From the NCBI GenBank assembly GCA_028874905.1, contig JAPPGZ010000071.1:50804-114803 (forward strand): a DNA stretch of 64,000 bases, in the 5' to 3' direction. Both the position numbers and the translations under genes were made by a program. Positions 18,487-27,460 of this stretch are shown here, piece by piece. The notes under the pieces are model-generated. The model saw only the letters and a list, made by a program, of their open reading frames with translations, was not told the DNA's origin and searched no databases. The stretch is from Gemmatimonadota bacterium (lineage in GTDB: Bacteria > Gemmatimonadota > Gemmatimonadetes > Longimicrobiales > Gaopeijiaceae). The stretch's first letter is position 1. Every line of letters begins with the position of its first letter.

Positions 18487-19439
18487 TGAGGAGCGCGGTG
18501 ATCCGGACGGCGGCGGGAGGGCTGGTGGTCGCGGTTTCCTCGGCTTGCCAGCCGGCTGCGGATGGGGATCGTGCGGCCGCGCCGGCCATGGGCTACGAGC
18601 TGGTGGAAGGTTGGGGGGGCGCCCACGAGGACATGGGGACCGTCACGGCAGTGGACGTCGATGACGACGGCAACGTCTACGCCTTCCGCCGGGACGCCAA
18701 CGATGTGTTGAAACTCGACGCCGACGGGAACCTGCTGGAGGAGTGGGATCAGGACTTCGCTCAGTGGGCGCACGGCATCCGCGTCGGGCCCGACGGGGCG
18801 ATCTGGACCGTCGACGGACAGGGGCACCAGGTCAAGAAGTGGAGCCGCGACGGCCGGGAACTCCTTATGACCCTGGGCGACTACGGGGTGGCCGGCGAGA
18901 CGCCGGGTCGCTTCAATCGTCCCACGGACATCGCCTTCGGCCCCGACGGAGAGCTGTTCATCTCCGACGGCTACGGGAACAGCCGGGTGGTGAAGTACGA
19001 CCGCAACGGGGAGTTCATCACGGCTTGGGGCGAGCCCGGCACCGGGCCGGGACAGTTCGACCTTCCGCACACCATCGTGGTCGACGCCCGAAACCGGGTG
19101 CTCGTGGGCGACCGCGAAAACGCCCGCATCCAGATCTTCGACCTGGGCGGCAATCTCCTGGAGGTGTGGGACCATCTCGGCTCGCCTTACGGCCTCGCGA
19201 TCGACGACAACGACCGGCTTTACGTGGCCGACCTCGTAAACGCCAGGATCCGGATCGCCCGGGCGAGCGACGGCGAGCTCCTGGAGACGATCGAGGATAC
19301 GAAGGCTATTCACTGGGTCGCTGTGGACGGACAGGGGAACGTGTACGCCGCGACCCCCGCGCCATCCATCAGCCAGTTCTGGGATGATCCGTCCGAGGTG
19401 TGGTACCTGAGGAAGTACAGGAAGGTCGGAAACCCGTGA
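18486..19439 (+). CDS. NHL-repeat beta-propeller lipoprotein (317 aa)
   Basis: A short signal with lipobox AVSSAC (cysteine 21) is followed by repeated NHL-type blades. These include GRFNRPTDIAFGPDGELFISDGYGNSRVVKYDRNG and the like, with the FDLPHTIVVDARNRVLVGDREN blade being especially clear. Such propellers resemble the peptidyl-hydroxyglycine amidating lyase fold but are usually binding or scaffold domains; I see no clear lyase residues. The ATG shares a base with the FmdB stop. Its own TGA overlaps the GTG of the following gene, so translation is coupled on both sides. It is likely anchored on the periplasmic side with the DUF1592/DUF1552 pair. Confidence 0.85.
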   Translation: MRSAVIRTAAGGLVVAVSSACQPAADGDRAAAPAMGYELVEGWGGAHEDMGTVTAVDVDDDGNVYAFRRDANDVLKLDADGNLLEEWDQDFAQWAHGIRVGPDGAIWTVDGQGHQVKKWSRDGRELLMTLGDYGVAGETPGRFNRPTDIAFGPDGELFISDGYGNSRVVKYDRNGEFITAWGEPGTGPGQFDLPHTIVVDARNRVLVGDRENARIQIFDLGGNLLEVWDHLGSPYGLAIDDNDRLYVADLVNARIRIARASDGELLETIEDTKAIHWVAVDGQGNVYAATPAPSISQFWDDPSEVWYLRKYRKVGNP

Positions 19440-20092
19440 TCAGGCCGGTCGCCATGGTGTCCGGGATCGTGGCCATCCTGAGCGTCCCCGCCGCCGCGGC
19501 GGGGGCACAGGAGGGCGCTCACGCTCACATTCTGCAGGTGGTGAATCCCGAGGCGGCTTCGGTGGCCGAGTTGGGATTCCTGCGTCAAGCCATGGGCGAA
19601 GCAGGTACCGCGGCCGAATACGCGTCGTTCGCCGCGGGGGGACAGCAGCGCCCCGGCGATCTCGGTGCCATGAAGACGCATGCCGGCAACGTCCTGCACG
19701 CCCTCGACCCCACCCGGGTGGATGGCGGCCCCGGCCTGGGCCTCGGGCTCGTGGAAGCGTCCCGCAAGACCATCGCGCACGTGCGGATGGCGGCCGAGGC
19801 TCCCGACGCATCGGACAGCCTGCGCGCACACGCAAGGCACGTGGTGAGCTGTGTGCGGAATACCCTTGCGCGCGCGGACAGGATGCTGGAGATCTCCGAG
19901 CGCATTCTGGCGACCGAATCGGCGGAGGAGGCGGACCGGCTGTCCGATGAACTCAACACCCTGGCCTTCCGGCTCCGGAACGGTGTGGATGCGAACGGAG
20001 ACGGGCGCATCACGTGGCACGAAGGAGAGGGCGGTCTGTACGTGGCCCAGGAGCACATGCAACTGCTGTTGAAGGGAGAGGGGATCGGATGA
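19436..20092 (+). CDS. Exported helical protein with one EF-hand (218 aa)
   Basis: The GTG at 19436 overlaps the previous stop (GTGA). A Sec signal ends at AAAGAQ (about residue 25). The body is mostly helical, with a histidine-containing region (HAHILQVV, MKTHAGNVLHALD, KTIAHVRMA). Near the end is a canonical EF-hand loop DANGDGRITWHE with all six calcium ligand positions filled. The spaced histidines could bind a metal or haem, but no CxxCH is present. I do not recognise a named family. The stop overlaps the next ATG (ATGA at 20089-20092). Calcium binding is well supported by the loop; the role in the operon is unknown. Confidence 0.75.
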   Translation: MIRPVAMVSGIVAILSVPAAAAGAQEGAHAHILQVVNPEAASVAELGFLRQAMGEAGTAAEYASFAAGGQQRPGDLGAMKTHAGNVLHALDPTRVDGGPGLGLGLVEASRKTIAHVRMAAEAPDASDSLRAHARHVVSCVRNTLARADRMLEISERILATESAEEADRLSDELNTLAFRLRNGVDANGDGRITWHEGEGGLYVAQEHMQLLLKGEGIG

Positions 20093-21624
20093 CGCTGCCC
20101 CTGGTACTCGCGGCGGCTCTAGCGGCTGCGGGCGATCCTCCCAACGTGACCGCCCTCGCGGCGGGCGATCCCCCGCTGGTGGCGGCTGCGAAGAACGGCG
20201 ACGAGACGACGATTCGCACGCTGGTGGAACAGGGTGCGGACGTGAACGCCACGGGCGGCGACGGCTCGACGGCGCTGCTGTGGGCCAGCCACCGGGATCT
20301 GCCGCAGAGCGTGGCACTGCTGATCGGAGCCGGGGCCGATGTCGACCGCGCCAATGACCTGGGCGCAACGCCCCTGTGGGCGGCGGGCGAGAACGGCGGC
20401 GTGGCGGTGACGGAGTTGCTCCTGGGTGCCGCGGCGAACCCCAATCTCGCGCTGCGCCATGGGGAAACCCCGCTCATGGCCGCCGCTCGGGCGGGTAGCG
20501 CGCGGGTCGCCGAGCTCCTTCTGGAGCACGGAGCGGATCCGAACGCCATAGGTCCGCGCAGCCAGACGGCGCTGATGTGGGCGGTGCTGAACCGGTCGCC
20601 GAACGTGGTGAAAGTCCTGGTGGATCACGGGACGAACGTGCACGCCCGGACGGTCGTGACCGTCGAGTTGAAGGCGCACGAGCCCCACACGCACATCCAG
20701 AACCAGGGGTGGTTTGAACACGGTGGCAACACTGCCCTGATGTTTGCGGCGCGGGTCGGCGACGTGGAGTCGGCGAGGCACCTGGTGGCCGCCGGCGCTA
20801 ACGTGGACGACAGATCGGGCTTCGGCGTCAGCGCACTGGCCATGGCCGCTTACTCCAACTTCCGTACCCTCGTGGCCGAGCCCGCGTTTTCGTCGGGCGG
20901 TCCCTATACGATGGGTGGCCGCGAGGGCTTTCGCCCGGGCCGGTTCGGCGAACTCATCGAATTCCTGCTGGAGGCCGGCGCCGACCCCAACGCCGGATCC
21001 GACAGGTTCACGGCATTGCACGCAGCGATCCTGCGCCACGATCAGCGCTCGGTGGACCTGCTCCTGGAGCACGGAGCCGACGTCTCGCTCCCGATCGCGG
21101 CTTTCACGCCCCACCAGCGCGGTTCCAACCAGGCCTTCTACTTCCACAACGGCTGGATCGGCGCCCAGCCGGTATGGCTAGCCGCCCGATACGGGACCGC
21201 CGGCATCCTCCGGAGCCTTCTGACGCACGGCGCGGACCCGCGATTCGTGCACCGCAGCGAATACTTCGCCGGAAGCGACGGTGCCCTGACTTCGGGGATC
21301 TTCGCGGCCAGGCAGCTGGAAGTCACCACCACCCTCATGGCGGCCCTCGGGATGAGCAACGCGGGAAGGCCGTGGGTCTACGAGCGCGTCTGTTCGGCGG
21401 AGCACGAGCTGGCGACGCTGGAGAAGGTCCAGCTGCTTGTCGACGCCGGTGCGGACCTCGCCATAACGACCGCCGAAGGCTTTACGGCGCTTGACCAGGC
21501 CAGGGCGCTGAAGTACGAGTCGGTCGTCGAGATTCTGGTGGCCGCGTGGGCGCCCGCGGGAGTGGGCGCCGACGAGACCGAGTACGACTTTCTGAACCGG
21601 AGGACGCGGGGAGGCTGCCGGTAG
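20089..21624 (+). CDS. Exported ankyrin-repeat protein (511 aa)
   Basis: The start at 20089 overlaps the previous stop and follows GGGAGAGG. A short hydrophobic signal (about 1-14) precedes about ten ankyrin units. The early ones are regular (TALLWASHRDL, TPLWAAGENGG, TPLMAAARAGS, TALMWAVLNRS), followed by family-specific inserts such as HEPHTHIQNQGWF and the long NQAFYFHNGWIGAQPVWLAARYG block. It closes the six-gene operon that began with DUF1592, matching the first locus where an ankyrin gene also follows DUF1552. The architecture resembles the protein at 4062-5915 but is shorter and lacks its CVSC tail. A scaffold role is inferred. Confidence 0.88.
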   Translation: MTLPLVLAAALAAAGDPPNVTALAAGDPPLVAAAKNGDETTIRTLVEQGADVNATGGDGSTALLWASHRDLPQSVALLIGAGADVDRANDLGATPLWAAGENGGVAVTELLLGAAANPNLALRHGETPLMAAARAGSARVAELLLEHGADPNAIGPRSQTALMWAVLNRSPNVVKVLVDHGTNVHARTVVTVELKAHEPHTHIQNQGWFEHGGNTALMFAARVGDVESARHLVAAGANVDDRSGFGVSALAMAAYSNFRTLVAEPAFSSGGPYTMGGREGFRPGRFGELIEFLLEAGADPNAGSDRFTALHAAILRHDQRSVDLLLEHGADVSLPIAAFTPHQRGSNQAFYFHNGWIGAQPVWLAARYGTAGILRSLLTHGADPRFVHRSEYFAGSDGALTSGIFAARQLEVTTTLMAALGMSNAGRPWVYERVCSAEHELATLEKVQLLVDAGADLAITTAEGFTALDQARALKYESVVEILVAAWAPAGVGADETEYDFLNRRTRGGCR

Positions 21625-21657
21625 GCGGGGCCCAGCCGCAGCCGGCGCCACCGCCCG

Positions 21658-23394
21658 TTAGTGCCCCGCCGCCATCCCGTCCATCCGCGGCTCCGAGGCG
21701 GCCGCCCAGCCCCGCTCCAGCCGCATGATCGCCTGCCCGCCGCCGAAGAACACGCCGATGGGGTCGGCCAACACGTGTCCCATCGCCTCCAGCTGCCTCT
21801 GCACCGCAAGTGGCACGACGGGCTCGATTGCCACGCGATTCCCGGACAGGTGATTGAAGCGCGCCGCATCGAGAGCCTGCTGCAGATCCATGCCGAAGTC
21901 GACGAGGTTGATCAGCACCTGGACGTGCCCCTGGGGCTGCATCGCGCCTCCCATCACCCCGTAGCTCAGCCACGCCTCCTCGCGGCCATTGTCCGCCGTC
22001 TTCGTGACGAAGGCCGGGATGATCGTATGAAATGGCCGCCGGCCCGGCGCCACCGCGTTTGCCCGATCGGGATCGAGCGAGAACCCGACGCCGCGGTTCT
22101 GGAGTGCGAACCCTGTCCCCGGCACCACCACGCCCGACCCGAACGCGCTGGCGATGCTGTTGATGAACGACACCATGTTGCCATGGCGGTCCGCTACGGT
22201 GAAGTACGTGGTCTCGCTTGCCGTGATCGCCGTGCCGGGATCGGTGCGCTCGATCGCGCGCTCTGGATCGATCAGCGCGCGCCGCGCATCGATGAACTCG
22301 TCGCTCAGCAGATCGTCGGGCGAGACAGTCATGTTGCCGGGATCGCCGACGAAATGCTCCAGGTCGGCGTACGCGAGCTTCTTGGCCTCGATGAGGTGGT
22401 GCAGGTACGCCGTCGAATTGTGTCCCATGGCCTTCAGATCGAACGGCTCCAGGAGTCTCAGGATTTCAAGGGCGGCAATCCCCTGGCCGTTGGGAGGCAG
22501 TTCATGGAGGCGGTAGCCCCGATACGGGACGGAGATAGGCTCCACCCAGTCCACGCTGTGCGACCGGAGATCGTCCATGGTGAGGAACCCGCCCAGCTCC
22601 GCGACGCGCTGCACGATCGCTTCCCCCAGCTCGCCGCGATAGAACACGTCCGGCCCGCCTTCGGCGATCAGGCGCAGCGTCCGCGCGAAGTCAGGGTTGC
22701 TGAACCACTCGCCGGGGCGCGGCGCGCGCTTGCCATCCACAAGGAACGTCGCGCGGGCGCCCTCGTCCCGGCTGAGCATCTCCTCCGCCCCCTGCCAGAA
22801 GTCGACGATCACCGGGCTCGCGGGGAATCCCTGTTCCGCTATCCGAATCGCCGGTTCCAGCGCTTTGGCGAGGGAGATCGTGCCGTAGCCGTCGAGCAGC
22901 GTCTGCCAACCGGCCAGGGCGCCGGGCACCGTGATCGTTTCGGCACCGGAGCGCGGCATCTGCTCGTGACCGCGGCCGACCAGTTCATCGCGGGTCATGA
23001 GCGCGCCGGCGCGGCCGCTCGCGTTGAGCCCGACCAGGCGCTGCTCGTCGGCCAGCCAGACGATGGCGAACATGTCCCCGCCGATGCCCGTCATCATGGG
23101 CTCGACCACGTTCAGCATGGCCGCGGTGGTGACTGCGGCGTCGATCGCGTTGCCGCCGCTTTGCAGCACCGCCAACCCGGCGCCCGTGGCGAGGGGCTGG
23201 CTGCTGGCGACGACCCCGTTCGGCGCGTAGACGGTCGAGCGGCCCGCCATCGTGCCGGACCGGTCCTGCTGGGCGTGGGCGACCTGGCCGGGGTTGATCG
23301 CCAGGGCGAGGGCGGCGAACGCGGCAACAACCGGCAGGACGCGTGCGCACGGAGCGGGAAGCATGCGCAGCAAGGGAGCGGGCAGGATGCGCAT
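21658..23394 (-). CDS. ggt: Gamma-glutamyltransferase / glutathione hydrolase (578 aa)
   Basis: This is a full-length gamma-glutamyltranspeptidase, an autocatalytic Ntn-hydrolase that removes gamma-glutamyl groups from glutathione and peptides in the periplasm. The start at 23394 follows AAGGAG and gives a Sec signal ending VAHAQ (about residue 41). Family segments are GGNAIDAAVTTAAMLNVVEP and MTGIGGDMFA. The processing and nucleophile site is the SETTYFTVADRHGN stretch, with the catalytic threonine at about 396 by comparison with the Escherichia coli enzyme. The small subunit follows (GTGFALQNRGVGF, GRRPFHTIIPAF). It stops 33 bases from the convergent ankyrin gene and is divergent from the third ankyrin gene at 23502. 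The upstream in-frame extension to 24282 is antisense to that gene and is rejected. Confidence 0.93.
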   Translation of the reverse strand: MRILPAPLLRMLPAPCARVLPVVAAFAALALAINPGQVAHAQQDRSGTMAGRSTVYAPNGVVASSQPLATGAGLAVLQSGGNAIDAAVTTAAMLNVVEPMMTGIGGDMFAIVWLADEQRLVGLNASGRAGALMTRDELVGRGHEQMPRSGAETITVPGALAGWQTLLDGYGTISLAKALEPAIRIAEQGFPASPVIVDFWQGAEEMLSRDEGARATFLVDGKRAPRPGEWFSNPDFARTLRLIAEGGPDVFYRGELGEAIVQRVAELGGFLTMDDLRSHSVDWVEPISVPYRGYRLHELPPNGQGIAALEILRLLEPFDLKAMGHNSTAYLHHLIEAKKLAYADLEHFVGDPGNMTVSPDDLLSDEFIDARRALIDPERAIERTDPGTAITASETTYFTVADRHGNMVSFINSIASAFGSGVVVPGTGFALQNRGVGFSLDPDRANAVAPGRRPFHTIIPAFVTKTADNGREEAWLSYGVMGGAMQPQGHVQVLINLVDFGMDLQQALDAARFNHLSGNRVAIEPVVPLAVQRQLEAMGHVLADPIGVFFGGGQAIMRLERGWAAASEPRMDGMAAGH

Positions 23395-23501
23395 GGGGTG
23401 CACTCCTTGCGGGACGGTGTGGCGATGCGCGAGGCTGGTCGTCAAGCTCGCGGGCCGAATGGCTGTGATCAAGCGCCCGCATACCGGGCAGGGACATTTC
23501 G

Positions 23502-24317
23502 ATGACGCTTCACGAACTTCTGGACCTCCATTACGGAACCAATGGCGGCGCAGTCCTCCGTCGCATGCTCGACGAGGGCGCCGATCCGAACCGGCGTGAC
23601 GGGCCGCACGGCGAGACCCCGCTCCATACGGCCACGCGCCGCCGACGTGCCGCGGCTGTCGACATCCTCCTGGCTCAGGGCGCCGCCATCGATGCGAGGA
23701 CGACGGGTGGCAAGACCGCATACGCGCATGCCGTGCGGCGCGGGTTCGCCGAGGTCGCCGGCCTGCTCGTACGTCGCGGAGCCGACACCGAACTGAACGA
23801 AGCCGACCGATTCGCAGTGGCGGTGGTGAACGGACGCCTCGACGAAGCGCGAACGATTCTCGCCACCGACCCCGGCGTAGCCCGAACCGGCAACCCCGAG
23901 GAGGACCGGCTGCTGGCGGATGTCGCCGGCCGAAACGACCGGGAGCCGGTGGCGTTCCTGATCGAAGCCGGTGCGGATCTGACCGCAAGGGGTCTCGATT
24001 CCGGGACCCCGCTTCACCAGGCCGCCTGGTTCGGCCAGCCCGCCAACGCCCGCCTTTTGATCGATGCGGGTGCGCCCCTCGACATCTTCGAGGATGTCCA
24101 CCACTCCTCGCCACTGCATTGGGCCGTCCACGGCTCCCGGTTTTCCGGCGGGGCCGGGGAGCGGCAGGACGCGTACGTGGAGCTGGTGGAGATGCTGCTT
24201 GCAGCAGGATCGAGCCTGCACTACCCGGACGATCCGGACGGCGACGAGTACAAGAAGCGACTCCTGGAAGATGCGACCCCACGGGTCAGCGAAGTGCTGC
24301 GCCCGGCAATCGCCTGA
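23502..24317 (+). CDS. Ankyrin-repeat protein without signal peptide (271 aa)
   Basis: The protein starts MTLHELLDLHYG with no signal, so unlike the other ankyrin proteins here it is probably cytoplasmic. Six to seven repeats are clear (GETPLHTATRRRR, KTAYAHAVRRGF, GTPLHQAAWFGQ, SSPLHWAVHGSR), ending with LPDDPDGDEYKKRLLEDATP-like acidic sequence. The ATG follows AGGGA. It starts 107 bases from the divergent gamma-glutamyltransferase and ends 23 bases before the serine hydrolase, with which it may be cotranscribed. The binding partner is unknown. Confidence 0.85.
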   Translation: MTLHELLDLHYGTNGGAVLRRMLDEGADPNRRDGPHGETPLHTATRRRRAAAVDILLAQGAAIDARTTGGKTAYAHAVRRGFAEVAGLLVRRGADTELNEADRFAVAVVNGRLDEARTILATDPGVARTGNPEEDRLLADVAGRNDREPVAFLIEAGADLTARGLDSGTPLHQAAWFGQPANARLLIDAGAPLDIFEDVHHSSPLHWAVHGSRFSGGAGERQDAYVELVEMLLAAGSSLHYPDDPDGDEYKKRLLEDATPRVSEVLRPAIA

Positions 24318-24340
24318 ACCACACCGTTCCGGAGGTAAAG

Positions 24341-26044
24341 ATGACTCCCCGAATCCGCTGCGCCCGCCGAATCGGCTACCCTCGCCGAAACGGCTCTCCT
24401 CTCCGCGGACGCGTTTCGACCTCCCTCGCCGCGCGCCTCCTGGTGCTCGTCGGACCCATGGCGGTTGTAACGGCGTGCGAGCCGCAGCGGCAGGCCTCCT
24501 CCGCGGACCCCGACATCCCCGTCACGGAGACCGTCTACGCCGATCGCGCCTTCGAGCGCCGGCTCATCGACGCCACGCGCGACTACGTCTTGCACGCCAT
24601 GCGCGCGCACGGCACCCCCGGGCTCAACCTGGCCATGGGCTACCGCGGAGAGCTCATCTGGGAGGCCGGCTTCGGATGGGCCGATGTCGCTGCGGCGAAG
24701 CCGATGTCGCCCGAGACCGTCTACCACTCGGGCTCGCTGGGGAAGACCTATACGGCCACGGCAATCATGCACCTGGTCGACCGGGGCGTGATCGCGCTGG
24801 ACGACCCGATCAGCCGGCACCTGCCTTTCGAGGTGCACAACCCGCTCGGTGACCGCGACGTCACCGTCCACGATCTGCTCACCCATCGCTCCGGGCTTTC
24901 CGGCGGCGGCGCAAAGGGAGTGTGGGACAAGCCCATGCCGCTCGAAGAAGCACTCAGGGCAAGCTACGCCAGCGACACAAGCCCACTGCTCGGGGGGACA
25001 ACTCCGTTCTGGATCGGCAAGGTCGGAGCTCAGTTCAACTACTCCAACCCCGGCATCGCGACGCTGGGGCTCATTGTGCAGACGGCCAACCCGGACGGGC
25101 TGTCGTTCTCGGATTACGTGCAGCGGCACATCATGGATCCGCTCGGGATGGAATCGTCCCAGTATCCGCCCGCGCAGCACGAGGACTACGTGCGGCCCGA
25201 CATTTGGGAGAACATGAGCACGGGCTATGCGCGCATGGGTTCGGCGTGGGTTCCGAGCGTGCCGCTTTACTTCAGCCACTATCCGGCCGGCGGCGTGGTG
25301 GCGAAGCCGGCCGATCACATCCGGCTGCTGACGGCCATGATGAACGGCGGCGAGTACGATGGCTACCGGGTGCTCGAGGCGGGGACCGTCGACGAGATGC
25401 TGACGCCGCAGTACGACGAGGAGATCGGCCCGGGGATCCAGGTCGGCCTGGTGTGGCGGCTGCGGAATCATGGAGCGCGGAGCACGTCGTTCGCGCACGC
25501 CGGGGGCCACATGTTCGGCTGGCGGACGGAGGGGTACGGATGGCCGGAGCTGGGGGTGACGCTGATGGTGGCGCACAACCAGTGGAGCCTGCCGGATCCG
25601 TCGCCCGAGGGCGGCATGATCACCGGCTTTGTGGAAGACTGGCTGATGGGCGAGCCGCCGGATGTGGACCTGACGCAGGCGTCGGCGGAGTGGGCGTGGA
25701 AGGTGTCGTACGTCCGGGGCGTGACCTACGCCGCGATGTTCAGGATGTTCGTCGGCGTCGAGGGCGAGATCCCGGCCGACGGGCTGGAGGAGGCGATCGC
25801 GTCGACGCGGGTCCGGCCGGGGGGCAGGGAGGACTGGGATCCGGAGGGGTTCAAGGCGGGGCTGAGCGACATCCGGGAAGCGGGGTTCGGGTATGAGGAG
25901 GTCAACGGGTTCTGGGCGTCGGAAGCCAGCCGGGTGACGGTGGAGGAGGCGGAGGTGATTCTGAGGGAACTCGGGGCGCGTTTTCCGGGATCGAGCGCCG
26001 TTATGTTCCCGCTGGCGCGTGGGGAGGGGGGTGGCAGCGGGTAG
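24341..26044 (+). CDS. Beta-lactamase-family serine hydrolase, exported (567 aa)
   Basis: This is a class C beta-lactamase-fold (serine hydrolase S12-like) protein. The ATG follows GGAGG by five bases. The N-terminus is basic and is followed by a hydrophobic stretch with a possible lipobox VVTAC (C46). The active-site motif SLGK (S132, K135) and the tyrosine motif YSN (Y234) are both intact, and a FAHAGGHMFGW segment could supply the third motif. The chain continues about 130 residues past the catalytic domain. Members include D-aminopeptidases, esterases and penicillin-binding-like enzymes, so the substrate cannot be fixed. It lies 23 bases after an ankyrin gene. Confidence 0.85.
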   Translation: MTPRIRCARRIGYPRRNGSPLRGRVSTSLAARLLVLVGPMAVVTACEPQRQASSADPDIPVTETVYADRAFERRLIDATRDYVLHAMRAHGTPGLNLAMGYRGELIWEAGFGWADVAAAKPMSPETVYHSGSLGKTYTATAIMHLVDRGVIALDDPISRHLPFEVHNPLGDRDVTVHDLLTHRSGLSGGGAKGVWDKPMPLEEALRASYASDTSPLLGGTTPFWIGKVGAQFNYSNPGIATLGLIVQTANPDGLSFSDYVQRHIMDPLGMESSQYPPAQHEDYVRPDIWENMSTGYARMGSAWVPSVPLYFSHYPAGGVVAKPADHIRLLTAMMNGGEYDGYRVLEAGTVDEMLTPQYDEEIGPGIQVGLVWRLRNHGARSTSFAHAGGHMFGWRTEGYGWPELGVTLMVAHNQWSLPDPSPEGGMITGFVEDWLMGEPPDVDLTQASAEWAWKVSYVRGVTYAAMFRMFVGVEGEIPADGLEEAIASTRVRPGGREDWDPEGFKAGLSDIREAGFGYEEVNGFWASEASRVTVEEAEVILRELGARFPGSSAVMFPLARGEGGGSG

Positions 26045-26076
26045 CGGCTCGGCACGCGGGTGGCGCCTCTGTTTGG

Positions 26077-26100
26077 TGACAACTATTATGTTAGTTGTCA
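26077..26100. promoter_or_regulatory. Perfect 9-6-9 palindrome of a second type
   Basis: TGACAACTA, centre TTATGT, TAGTTGTCA. Both nine-base arms match perfectly. It has the same geometry as the ATACTAAAC family but unrelated arms, and sits 90 bases before a member of that family in the gap between the serine hydrolase and the propeller pair. Confidence 0.7.
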
Positions 26101-26190
26101 GTCCGGGGGAGCGAGTCCGCCCAATGTGGGAAGCCGGTCCACGCAATTGCGAGGAGCCCATCGGCCAGTGCAGGAAAGCTCGTCCGTCCG

Positions 26191-26214
26191 ATACTTAACT
26201 AAAATGTTTAGTAT
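26191..26214. promoter_or_regulatory. Palindrome family site 3, overlapping a start codon
   Basis: ATACTTAAC, centre TAAAAT, GTTTAGTAT. The only upstream ATG of the propeller lipoprotein (26204-26206) is formed by the last two bases of the centre and the first base of the right arm, as at site 2. Confidence 0.75.
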
Positions 26215-27460
26215 CTGCACACAACACGACCGCGGTTCACGCGTCCGATCATCGTTGCCGCGGGCCGCGGCCGAGTCATTCCTTGCTGTTCCGATCGCGC
26301 TCGGCGCGCTGATCTCGCTTGGGGGTTGCGGGAACGGGGAGGACGGCACCCCATCGGCGGAGCCTCTCGCCGCGCTGCTCCCAACGGGTCAGTCTTCCTT
26401 CGATTCGTCGCAGCATCCGGATCTCGCCGAACTGAGCGCCATCGTAGCTGGCTTCTTCCTTCCGGACAGCGGTCTCGTCCTGGTAGAGCGCAGCGAGATC
26501 CACATGATTGGCCTTCGGCCGGGCGGGGCTCAGGTGGTTGGCAGGGAGGGCGAGGGGCCAAGGGAGTTCCGCCATATCGGGCGTGCGGTTCGTACACCGC
26601 ATGGTATCGCGGCGTGGGATGTCCCTCGCCAACGCCTGTCGTTCGTCTCGCACGACGGCGAGTTTGTGCGCTCCCAGGGCTTTCTCGACGCTTCGCTACA
26701 GGGTTTCTTCAACGCGTATCCGGTGGCCGTTCATCCTGATGGCCGCGTCCTCTTCCGTGATGGAGTCGACCATTTCGGGAGAAACGGCGAGGGGCGTACC
26801 TGGAATGCGGCCAACTATGTCACCGTGCGGGACGATGGCGAGCTTCAGGTCTTTGCGCAGGCTCGGGGGAACGAGCATTACTACGGGTCAAGGCGAAGCG
26901 GCAGCGTCGTGTTCGGCCACGAGACCCTGCAGGCCGCGATCGTGGACGGTCTCGTCGTTGCCGAAACCCACCGCGGCGCCATTGCCGTGTTGGACTGGAA
27001 CGCCAACGAGGTTGCGGAAATCCCCTTGCCGGCGGGTGTGCCGGTGCGCGACGCCAGGACGGTGGGGCGGCAGGTGCTCGTGGCGCAATGGAAGCGAGCC
27101 GCGGAGCGGTTCAACAGATCCGCCGCGTCCGGTCGAATACCGTTCGAGCCCAGGGAGTACGATGAATCCGGGGCGTCCGACCCGGACCTGAACGACTGGC
27201 CGATCAACGAGGTCGCCCCCGCCATCGATGCCCTGCTGACCGACTTCGACGAACGGCTGTGGATGAGAGACTATCGCCTTCCCGATCAGGACAGCGTGAC
27301 ATGGCGGGTGTGGGACATCGACCGGCAGGAACTGCTTTTTGCAGCCAGAATGGATGGGGAGGATGTCCTGCTTGATGCCCGCGGCGACATGGTGTTGCTA
27401 CGTCGACTGGACGACTTCAACGTTCCCCGAGCCGTGGTTGTTCAACTCCGGACGCCCTGA
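26204..27460 (+). CDS. Six-bladed beta-propeller lipoprotein (about 418 aa)
   Basis: The family is recognised from GREGEGPREFRHIGRAVRTPHG and later blade segments; these exported six-bladed propellers are abundant in Gemmatimonadota and have no established function. The lipobox ISLGGC lies about 43 residues after the ATG at 26204, which is long for a signal and has no ribosome binding site. An internal TTG around 26253 would give a more typical lipoprotein leader. The ATG sits inside a palindrome-family site. Its stop shares a base with the next ATG (TGATG at 27458-27462), so it is coupled to a second propeller. Confidence 0.78.
   Translation: MFSICTQHDRGSRVRSSLPRAAAESFLAVPIALGALISLGGCGNGEDGTPSAEPLAALLPTGQSSFDSSQHPDLAELSAIVAGFFLPDSGLVLVERSEIHMIGLRPGGAQVVGREGEGPREFRHIGRAVRTPHGIAAWDVPRQRLSFVSHDGEFVRSQGFLDASLQGFFNAYPVAVHPDGRVLFRDGVDHFGRNGEGRTWNAANYVTVRDDGELQVFAQARGNEHYYGSRRSGSVVFGHETLQAAIVDGLVVAETHRGAIAVLDWNANEVAEIPLPAGVPVRDARTVGRQVLVAQWKRAAERFNRSAASGRIPFEPREYDESGASDPDLNDWPINEVAPAIDALLTDFDERLWMRDYRLPDQDSVTWRVWDIDRQELLFAARMDGEDVLLDARGDMVLLRRLDDFNVPRAVVVQLRTP

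Noticed and set aside
21661..23505. 614-codon plus-strand open frame
   Set aside because: It is antisense to gamma-glutamyltransferase, which has complete catalytic motifs; this product is arginine- and histidine-rich with no domain.
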